Assembly: GCA_037178975.1 (NCBI GenBank)
Contig: JASJZH010000005.1
Location: forward strand, 4,464,001 to 4,528,000
DNA length: 64,000 nt
Source of the DNA: Oscheius tipulae
Taxonomy: Eukaryota; Nematoda; Chromadorea; Rhabditida; Rhabditidae
Reading direction: 5' to 3'
The notes under the pieces are model-generated. The model was not told where the DNA came from and ran no database searches. It saw nothing but the letters and a program-made list of their open reading frames with translations. A program made the translations under genes and the position numbers. Below are positions 56,090-64,000 of the stretch, one piece after another (positions within the stretch are counted from its first letter, which is position 1; each line of letters begins with the position of its first letter).

Positions 56090-59020
56090 ATGAACGCGGC
56101 GGGACTTAACCTGCCGCTTGGGACAAGCAGACGACGCACAGTTCATGAGGTCAACGACATTGATGGTGGCTTACAGGTAGACCTTTTACGTATTCGTTAT
56201 TCTCTCCAGTTTATCTATGCTCTGTTCTGTACTCGCTTTTGTTTTTGATCTACAGGTTCTTGCATTCTCAACTACTGTAATTACCAGTTGATACAACCTT
56301 GTTTTCAGATTCAGCATCTCCTCCTACACGAGAATGTCTGGAGCAAACACATGCTTGGCGATGGCAGGAATAAATGGAGCCTTCTTCTGGGTTATCTCCA
56401 GGTAATCCACCTCTATTTCACCAAACAAAACAACTTTCAGTTTGTCTATGAAAAGTCTCACTACCTCTTTCCCATAGTCCTTCTTTTCGCTTACTCTCTC
56501 CTAGGCGGCCTCATCTTTTGGTCAATTGAAAGCCAACACGAGAAGGTGATGCTCGTGGACAAGGCTCACTTCATCCAGTCGCTCAAAGAAGAACTGCTCA
56601 GTCATCTGCTTCACATCGATACCCGCCTACGACACCAGAATTCGGTCTTCGCGTATACGCTATACTAATTCGATTAGAGCAATGTGTTATGTTTAGGAAC
56701 AATTCTTACGAACGAGCTCTTCACCACAGAGGATATAGAAAATTTGCTCTAAACATGCTCTATAAGGTGGGCCGAGGGTCAGAGGATGAGAAAGATCGTC
56801 TGAATCAGCATAATAACTCTCCCTCTTTCAGACAGTCTACTGGTATACAGTCTCCGTTTTCTATTTGACGGAGCACGAGAGTCACAAGGCGTCAGCCTTG
56901 CGTCCCCTGCAACCGGACGCAGCTTGGAGCAGTAGCAGTCTGGGAAAGGTTCGAATGCTACGAAACTTTACGGATCAGTTGGCAGTAAGATGTTGGGAGC
57001 TGGGAATGGAAGGTACATTCTACTTCTTTTTACAATATTGAAACGTTTAGGTTCTTTCAGTGGATGGGACGAAGAAGAGTACAGAACACGCCTGAATGTC
57101 AGCATCAAGGATTACGACATGGCTGTCGGTCTCAACAATGCCCTGACACCGGTCTGGACATTTTGGAACGCTATGTTTCTAGCTGGTAGGTCTTTTCGTT
57201 TCACTGCTTTTTCGATCAAATTGGTGCCACTGCAAAAATAAATGTCTAGCGCGGTCCCGTCATCATTCAATTTTGGGAAACGTGACCTTTGACTGGGATA
57301 ATGGAAGAATGGGGGGACTAATCTTGTAATCAAAATTCATATTCCAGTGACAACCTACACGACCATCGGTTACGGCAATATCACAGCCAAAACGAATCTT
57401 GGAAAACTGGCAGCAATGGTTTATGCCGTGATCGGGATTCCTCTTGTTCTCATGATTCTCCACAAACTAGGTCGGTTCTTTCTCATGGCCCTGGAACACG
57501 TCTGGGATGGAGTCATGAGAGGAGCCGAATACCTCTGCTTTATATCCAGCGGGAGTAGAGTCAAACTCAGTCCGGAAGACAGAATCTCTGAGATGCCCTT
57601 ACTGCTGGCCATTGGAGTAGCCTTCGGATGGATGTTCCTTTGTGCAGCCATCTTTTTGAGATTTGAGAAGGACTGGGACTACTTCAAGAGCTTTTATTTC
57701 TTTTTCTGCTCCTTGACTACCATAGGATACGGTAGGATGAGAAAAGTTTTGTAACCGCTCTTTTCAGGAGACGTGACTCCTACCAACAGTGAGGACATGT
57801 TCATAATCTTTGGTCTAATCATGATCGGTCTTTCTCTCGTCTCAATGTGCATTAATGTCATACAGCTCAAGTTGGAGAAGCTATTTGAAGAACTTGTGCT
57901 CATGCTGATGGAAGAGTACAGTTCTGATCCTGAAGGAAACCAGTCACTCAAAGGTGGTCACATTGGTAGGTTACCCATTTGAATATCTCAATTCAGGCCT
58001 AGGGGTCATGGAAATGTGGAGGATCTGGAAGAAGAGGAAGGGTCGGTTACGTGGACTGGCAGCTAGAGATGTGGCTGGGAGAGCTGGTCAGAATATTGCG
58101 AAGGTGACTAAACTTCTGTCTCTTTCATAACTGTTTTCAGGTAATACCCTTCGCCCGACGACGAGAACGTCGCCACCTCATAGAGGAACTTCAACAGAGG
58201 CTACGACGGAAAGATCGAGGAACTCAGACAGACTTCCCTATCGCTTTTCTTCCAATCCATGAAGAAGCCTGGACGGAGACGAGTGACATCGACAGCTACA
58301 GCTCCGAGATAGCCAATCAAGTCCTTCTTCTCCCCGACACAGGTTTCTGTGGCCCTTCTCGGTGTCATTCTCAGCCAGTTGTGGCCGAAGCAGAGAACTC
58401 GAGGTGTTCATCCTCGTCGACAAGAATCACAATCAGTGAGGCTTCTGATGATGAATCTCATGCTCACAGTGCTCCGAGCGAGTTCTCAAAACTGTGAGTT
58501 GATTTCTGTTGGTCTGAAAGAGTAACGCAGGTCGAGCAGATCAACGCTTTCGACTTCCACCGTCGCTTCAGCCCGATCTGCTCCTACTAACTCGCCTTGT
58601 CGGTTTCCAGTAGATTTCGATCCAAACAGGAGATGGACTTTTGTTGGGACCCAGGGCTGTCGAGTAAGTGAAAGAAAGTCCCAAGCAAAATAACTGACTG
58701 GAATACTCAAAACGTATTGCTGATATCACAATCCTGCTTTTCAGACAGTTCGTGGGACACCTCGCGGTCTCGTGGTCCCGCATATGTACATGAGGAATCA
58801 GTACGTCCCTCCAAGGGTAAATATTCTTTTTTGGATCAAGATAGAACCAAATTTAGGGAGGGACAATACCTCGAACCGAGATGGAAAGACTCCTTCTCGA
58901 GCTCGACTCTCGTCTTCAGGACTGTCGCTACCTCAACACACCCGCCTCATCTCTATGTGGCTCCTCAAGCAGCGGGGCCTCGGTTTTTCACTAGATGATC
59001 CACTACCATTCTATTGTTGA
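56090..59020 (+). CDS. twk: Two-pore-domain potassium channel (TWK/K2P)
   Basis: K2P channels are dimeric background K+ channels in the plasma membrane. Twelve or so exons join in phase from ATG 56090 to stop 59018-59020. M1 is FPIVLLFAYSLLGGLIFWSI. A large extracellular loop (about 150 residues, with possible N-glycosylation at NNSY, NFT and NVS) precedes pore 1 (TPVWTFWNAMF then TTYTTIGYGNIT), M2 (LAAMVYAVIGIPLVLMIL), M3 (LLLAIGVAFGWMFLCAAIFL), pore 2 (FYFFFCSLTTIGYGDVTPTN) and M4 (MFIIFGLIMIGLSLVSMCIN). Both selectivity filters are TIGYG. A long cytoplasmic tail of about 330 residues is basic at first (RIWKKRKGRLRGLAARD) and then Ser-rich, ending PLPFYC. The intron at 57966-57996 is only 31 nt. 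The gene starts 361 bp after FXR on the same strand. Which TWK subfamily is unclear. Confidence 0.9.
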
Positions 59021-59169
59021 ACCGAGATGTTAGTGGAGAGAAAAGAATTAAAAGTTCTTACCTAGTGTTCAAGTTTTGTTACTTTTGACGTACTTGGACT
59101 TGTCAAAACCTGTCATCGACTTTGGGCAGTCTCCCAGAACTGTTAATTTCTCTATTTTACAAAAACTCT

Positions 59170-59812
59170 CTACGAGAGCAACAAAATTTTTTTTTCATAG
59201 AGATTCTGGAAGAAGTTTCGAATCCAATTGACGATCGTCTGTAAATTTGATTCTTTCTTGGCACAAGTTGTTCCGTTCCAGGAAAAATTCCGAGCAAAAT
59301 CCGACCAATTATTCTTATTGCACAGTGCGCCACGACAACAGCATATACCGCAGTTCATCCTTCCTCTTTGTCCTTACAAAAGTCTCCTGCACATCATATT
59401 ACGCAGTCCGTCAAGGGGATGATTCCAACGGCAAGCAATGTCATTTTTGCGATAGAGAGTAGGCACGATGTCCGTAGTTCTAGCAAGGCCATCGTAACAA
59501 TAAAACTTGAGCCTGTCACGGCTGCAGTTTTCTCTGTTGCAGCAACACGATTGAACTTTCGTGGTAAAGTCGATGCACGTGCCGGGTATACAGGTGGAGC
59601 TGCACGTCGGTAACACAACAAGGCTACCTTTAAAGAAAGGCCGTCTTTCAAACAGACAATTGTTCGTATCATACCGACACTTTTGAGTTGGGTTCGGAAA
59701 GGAATCTAAAGGAGTGTGACGGTAAACAGAAGGTTGACTTACCATTAATGTTGACAATGCAGAAACGGGCGTCTAAGAGAAGAAAGAGAAGAGCTAAAAT
59801 TTGTAACACCAT
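59170..59812 (-). CDS. Secreted three-finger (Ly6/ET-module-like) protein, 3' end unresolved
   Basis: Exon 1 (59743-59812) encodes a signal peptide (MVLQILALLFLLLDARF). A 37-nt intron leads to an exon with a cysteine-rich module: KCRYDTNNCLFERR, PTCSSTCIPGTC, KVQSCCCNRENC. The closing CCxxxxC pattern is typical of Ly6/uPAR and nematode ET modules. A second module begins FYCYDGLARTT and has MMCRR near 59375, where the frame stops. A further closing motif, CGICCCRGALCNKNN, lies downstream at about 59295-59345, in the same frame but after an in-frame TAA. A missed intron or a real truncation would explain this. Such proteins are secreted or GPI-anchored; partner unknown. Confidence 0.6.
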
Positions 59813-60353
59813 TCGGAAAAATGATTGGGAACGCTTTTTATAAGCTCATTTTGTTTTTGTTGGGAAGTTGGAGTTATAGTCTGCCACTGCTAATATTGCC
59901 GCATTTTCTTGTTGATTTCCTTAGTCACTGTCTCTGAACATGACATTTTGAATTAAACAGAAGCATCCCAAATAGAGTTCGAAGCTTTACCAAACTGAAG
60001 CAGTTATATATGTAGTGTTTAATCCGCTCTGACAGGCTCTGTTGTGCCCAAAGCCCAATATGATACCCAATAAACATCTCACTATCGATTTTCAAAACCA
60101 TTTTCTCACTATGTATCACCTTTTCACTCGTTTTATCTCGTTTCCACAGAAAGCCGGGCCCCGCCACGAACCTTCCCTCTATGTCGTACAAAAAGTGTGC
60201 CCTCTGACAGAACCTGCTCGTGATTTCTGAGTTATCTTATCAAAAACCCTCTTTTTCCTGTCTTTTACTTTCAAAATGTTTCTTTTCAAGCCATTCACTT
60301 CAAAAATGGTTACAATTTTATTACTAACAGTTCGAAGTCCGATTTCAGTTTGC

Positions 60354-60830
60354 ATGGATGGATGTCGAGAGACTGCATCTTCCCTCCAGTTCTGGTCTTT
60401 CTATACCGGATCAGAGCTTTTCCAGGTAATTCTAGTCACTAGGCTTTGAACTTCAGGTAGCGAAAAGAAGGAACTACAAGAACCAAAAAGTAGTCGTTCT
60501 AGCAACTGTTTGTTTACAAAATCTCTGTTTACGTCTGGCCAAAAAAGCCACTGACTCCGCAGTTTGTGCTGTAGATTATCTAAAAGTCTTCATAGAAATT
60601 GTGAATGCCTATCCTGGCCACTGATTTCTTGAGTGGCACATATTTTAGATCCTCTCTTTGAAAAGACAGATGTATATCTTTCGAAACATGAAGTGTTTAC
60701 AGTATTAGATTCGAAGAGGAGGCTACATTCGAACCGCAAAAACAAAACGAATCCGAAAACATCTTGCTTTGCTAAACACCTCCGCTGCTTACAAATGCTA
60801 CAGTCACAGCATTCTGATTTTGTTCTCTAG
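60354..60830 (+). CDS. Candidate 5' exons of the Rubicon-family gene (uncertain)
   Basis: Exon 60354-60425 (ATG start, SSLQFWSFYTGSELFQ) joins in phase through a 31-nt intron to an open stretch from 60457 (NYKNQKVVVLATVCLQNLCL, SAVCAVDYLKVFIEIVN) that stops at about 60625. A further open piece, about 60650-60830 (DPLFEKTDVYLSKHEVF, FAKHLRCLQMLQSQHSDF), could be the end of a RUN-like domain. I could not connect these pieces to one another or to the main gene with certainty, so boundaries are tentative. Confidence 0.35.
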
Positions 60831-60921
60831 AAATCATGTGAATGTTTTAACATTAACAGTCCAAATGACTCCTGCATAATAATGATGTATGTCGTTAACT
60901 GCTATTATGAAATGACTATCC

Positions 60922-63319
60922 AGAACGAACTCCTGCTTCTCCGATGATTTGTACATGTCCGTCTGTGAGAGTCCCGTTCCTGAGACCGATGTCGACCTAG
61001 ACTGTGACTTCCTCTCCTTGAACAGTAGACATATGTAAGCTCTTTTTCTTTTTCTGATCAGCTTTTCCATTTTCAGAGATTCAACGACCGATGCTGACAG
61101 TTCTTTCCAATCAGCCTCCGACAGTCTTTTCCAAAGCGACATTTCTGGGCAGGATACGGGTGACGAGGCTCTTGCCAAAGAAATTGAAGAAGATGTAAAT
61201 ATTGGTTCATTACCTGACACAATAGTTGTTTTTCAGCCCGTTCTGTGCACATTTTCTCACTTATTGAAGCCATTTAAACTGCCTCACTTCGTCGATGAGC
61301 TTCCGAGATGGAACGCCTTTCAGGACGAAATCAGAAATTTGAGACAGACTGATTTGGCGGAATCCAAAGCTTTAGAAGAGGTCTGTAATCGATTTCTAAT
61401 GAAAAAAAGTTTCTTTTCCAGTCAAATATGGGTATTTATGGCTCAGGGTTAGCGTTGCGGGTCATAGAAGAAGTCAGATGGTACAACGAGGTCTCAAAGG
61501 ATCCGGAACTCTCCAGATTAGTCCACGAGGTAAGAGAGATAGGTACACCCGCAAAAAATATTTCAGCTCGATCCTCAGTTTCCCTTGGCCATGCACAAAC
61601 CGTCAATCTCAATAGAAGATTTTAACATCGCGACTCCGGCCTCAGACCGTTCCAGAGCCTCTTCCTTCTGTATTGACGTTCCATCGAGGTAAACAGTTAC
61701 ACTTTCTTCTAATAACTCTCTTCAGTGCCCGAGTGGAGGAAGCCCGAATCCGAAGCATTTACGATGGGGTGGATGAGTTCTTTCTACGGCGAAAGCTCGA
61801 TCCCAGTTGGCACTTTGTTGCCGCTAATGCCATTGCAAAGTGAGTCTTTTTGAAACAAGTTGAAGCGTGGGCAGATTATGCAAACGTTGAGCCTGTCTGT
61901 TGCTGTCGATATATGCGTGCGACTGAACTTTCGGAAAAGGTAATCCGGGACAGAGAGCTATGAATAGATAGGGAGAAGGACGTACAGCTAATTCCGATAT
62001 GAGAGTAGCGTACCCATAAAGTTTTCCAGAGCCTTCTCTCGTTCTCCCATCCGCGATCCCCGAGTCCTCATCTGGGTACAAGACATCGTAAATAACATTG
62101 AACAGGCTGTCAGTCTGCCTCTCTGTACAGCCAACAGTTCCGAAATGATGGTCGGAAACACTATTGTCCATCTGAGAGGAACTTCGGACTGGGCTCCTCC
62201 GAGAGATGCTTGGATCTTCACTCCGATGCTCGTCAAAGAGTAACTTTACTCTTAGTGTTCATCACTGAATTCATTTTACAGTCACAAATCGCTGCTAGAA
62301 GCACAGCAATACAAGTGTGCCGGGTGTGGCCTCAAAATTGAACACGAATACATCAAAAGAGTACGGTAGATTTACTGTAGTTACTCTTAGTTTTTCGTCT
62401 TTTAGGGTTTGTGAATATTACGGGAAATTGTTCTGCCAGGCTTGTCATAATGGCTCAAAGTTCATAATTCCTGCCAAGGTGCTTAAGTTCTGGAACTTTA
62501 CGTGAGTTTCTATGTGTCAAGAGAGCTCACACTGCCGGTTTAGGGAAGCACCCGTTTCAGACCGAGCTCTTCGTTTCTTGACCGATGCCAAAGACCAGGC
62601 GGCCATTCATCTGTCCGTCGTCGAGCCAAATCTGATCCAAAAGATCTCGGCTCTGAAAAAGACGATCTACTTGCGCGAGAAACTCGGCCACATGTGGGAA
62701 TTTGTGAGACATTGCGAAATCGCGGATGAGACTGTGACTAGACACGGAAAGTGGGTTCAGAGGGAAAGGGTCATGAGGATAAGTAGCGGTTCCAGTCTAA
62801 CAACACTGTTCACTTCTTTGGAGAAACATCTTCTACAGTCAAAGGACGTCTTCTCTCTGTCCGATTTCACTCGAGTTCACAACAAGGACTTACTCGATCA
62901 CTTGGAGCCGATCGCCTCCTATGCCAAGTGTCATATCGAGAATTGCGAGGTCAGTTCCAGTCCTGTTTGAGCTGTCAATCGAGCATAATACTTTCTAACG
63001 GAGATGATCAAGATACATTCCCAAACCTCCTCCTCCTTTTTTCAGAAATGTCGAAATCGAGCCTTCGTCTGTTGGCTGTGTGTCGACGCCACTGATCTTC
63101 TTTTCCCCTTCCAGTTGGAAAAGATTCATCGCTGCGACGAGTGTGGATCACTTGCTCACAAAATGTTCGTTTCTTCTTGCTGTTTCTTTAAATTCAGTCC
63201 ATTTCAGCTGTGTGACGAAGCGCGTAAAGCTGAAGGGAAAACTCGAGTGCACAAAGTGTGAACGCTGTGAGAAGCAGCGGCTGGATAGACAGCGAATAGC
63301 CAGCATTAGTGAAGCATAA
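60922..63319 (+). CDS. rub-1: Rubicon-family autophagy/endosome regulator (RH domain)
   Basis: Rubicon and its relatives bind Rab7 and the class III PI3-kinase complex through a C-terminal zinc-binding Rubicon-homology (RH) domain and restrain autophagosome maturation. From 60922 onward about twelve exons join in phase, with 37-45 nt introns. The N-terminal part is acidic/Ser-rich (DADSSFQSASDSLFQSDISG). It is followed by the conserved lead-in (VEEARIRSIYDGVDEFFLRR, WAPPRDAWIFTPMLVKD). The RH domain has its zinc ligands: YKCAGCGLKI, CEYYGKLFCQACHNG, IPAKVLKFWNFTEAPVS, CEKCRNRAFVCWLC, HRCDECGSLAHKICV and CTKCERC. The stop is at 63317-63319. An internal ATG at 60955 is a possible start. An N-terminal RUN domain is not clearly present. 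Pacer or PLEKHM-type proteins share the RH domain and remain alternatives. Confidence 0.82.
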
Positions 63320-63555
63320 AGGCCAGAAACGTCTTCTTTATTTGTACATTTTGCTCTCGAAAAGTGTGTATAGTGTACATCTCTCCCACTCTCTTACCCA
63401 CGGTGCCTTTCCTCGCGAGTCCCTCTGTGATCCCAGTTCCCTTTCCTGTATAAAGACATATCTATTCTATCGGTTTCCCTTTCCTAAAGGTGTCAGAACC
63501 ATTTATTATCTTTCAATTCGATGTAACTTTCTCCATAGGTGACATTCAGACTGGA

Positions 63556-64000
63556 ATGCAGGCTCTGTCGCAGCCGACCATAGTCGCTAGTCCTTTAGAT
63601 GTACTCTCTCAAACAGGTACAGTTTCCCAATGTTTTTTTTTAGAAGAATCATTTCCAGAGCAGTGTGTAGTTTGTGGAGACAGTGCTGACGGATTCCACT
63701 ATGGTGTTAGATCGTGCCGGGGGTGTAACGCGTTCTTCAGAAGGGCTGTGACCTATGATATGCAGTTTCATTGCAGGAGGGGAGGCAAATGTCCGGTGGA
63801 CAAGAGTAAGTGGGGCTCTTAAATCACATGACTGGAAGGAATCCGTTTCAATAAAGCGGCTTTCTCACAGTTTAGTTCTCCCTCGATTCACAGAGATCTA
63901 TTGTTCTGTTGCCATATCGCAGACTGGTCGATATCTAGTAGTCTCCGGCCCATCGAATGACTTGATTTTCTTTCAATTCACCTTTTCAGACGCTCGTTGT
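63556..64000 (+). CDS. Nuclear hormone receptor, N-terminal part (runs off the right edge)
   Basis: Exons 63556-63616, 63659-63805 and 63990-64000 join in phase. After a short N-terminus (MQALSQPTIVASPLDVLSQT) comes a C4 nuclear-receptor zinc finger: CVVCGDSADGFHYGVRSCRG, then CNAFFRRAVTYDMQFHC, CPVDK and NARC. The P-box CRGCNAFFRR and the RRAVT wording are typical of the expanded nematode supplementary NHR family. The second finger and ligand domain lie outside the window. It begins about 236 bp after the Rubicon stop on the same strand, with an acceptor-like TTCTCCATAG ending at 63539. Confidence 0.82.

Noticed and set aside
59925..60191. Minus-strand open frame (RFVAGPGFLWKRDKTSEK)
   Set aside because: No start context or splice partners could be found, and an equally plausible short frame exists on the plus strand with an acceptor at about 60150; left unassigned.

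Overview
The window is eukaryotic and most likely nematode. Three things point there: a DAF-12-type nuclear receptor (CESCKAFF P-box, full ligand domain), the start of a second nuclear receptor with the CRGCNAFFRR P-box common in nematode supplementary NHRs, and a KIN-15/16-like receptor tyrosine kinase. Closely spaced same-strand genes with pyrimidine-rich acceptors just before their start codons suggest trans-spliced operons. It is probably not a Caenorhabditis relative, because it carries an FMR1/FXR gene that I believe C. elegans lacks. Base composition looks moderate (roughly 45% GC by eye). Introns are very small: most of those I delimited are 36-42 nt and the shortest is 31 nt. Species is undetermined. 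All gene models are read by eye from reading frames, splice signals and recalled family features; no search was run.

Layout: 0-8 kb is gene-dense. A multipass membrane protein 3' end (+) meets IFT81 (-) with stop codons 1 nt apart. A Shisa-like gene (-) lies 86 bp upstream of IFT81. Then come syntaxin-6, POFUT1 and SURF2 (all +, 137-195 bp apart, a likely operon). 8-14 kb: a small unknown gene and a kinesin-3 of the KIF13 type (both -). 14-18 kb: about 3.8 kb with no recognised gene. 18-21.5 kb: Elongin A and a tandem copy without its TFIIS N-domain. 23-36.4 kb: a DAF-12 homologue whose DNA-binding and ligand domains lie at 34.0-36.4 kb and whose probable 5' exons are scattered over 11 kb; a 446-bp inverted-repeat element sits in one of these introns.

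37.6-44 kb: an MRP5/ABCC5 transporter with a 305-bp inverted-repeat element in intron 1. 44.3-46.7 kb: two tandem secreted cysteine-rich paralogues of unknown function. 46.8-49.4 kb: a receptor tyrosine kinase (-). 50.2-55.7 kb: a small gene that copies only the KH0 segment of FXR, a LINE remnant, and the complete FXR gene, whose KH2-splitting intron holds an antisense L-2-hydroxyglutarate dehydrogenase pseudogene. 56-59 kb: a two-pore potassium channel. 59.2-59.8 kb: a three-finger/ET-like secreted protein (-). 60.3-63.3 kb: a Rubicon-family autophagy regulator. The window ends inside a second nuclear receptor.

The genes are functionally mixed (Notch O-fucosylation, endosomal fusion, cilia, axonal transport, transcription elongation, hormone control, efflux). 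The cassette-like observations are local: partial gene duplications (Elongin A, FXR), a decayed nested gene, and a 58-bp patch assembled from pieces of two neighbouring genes.
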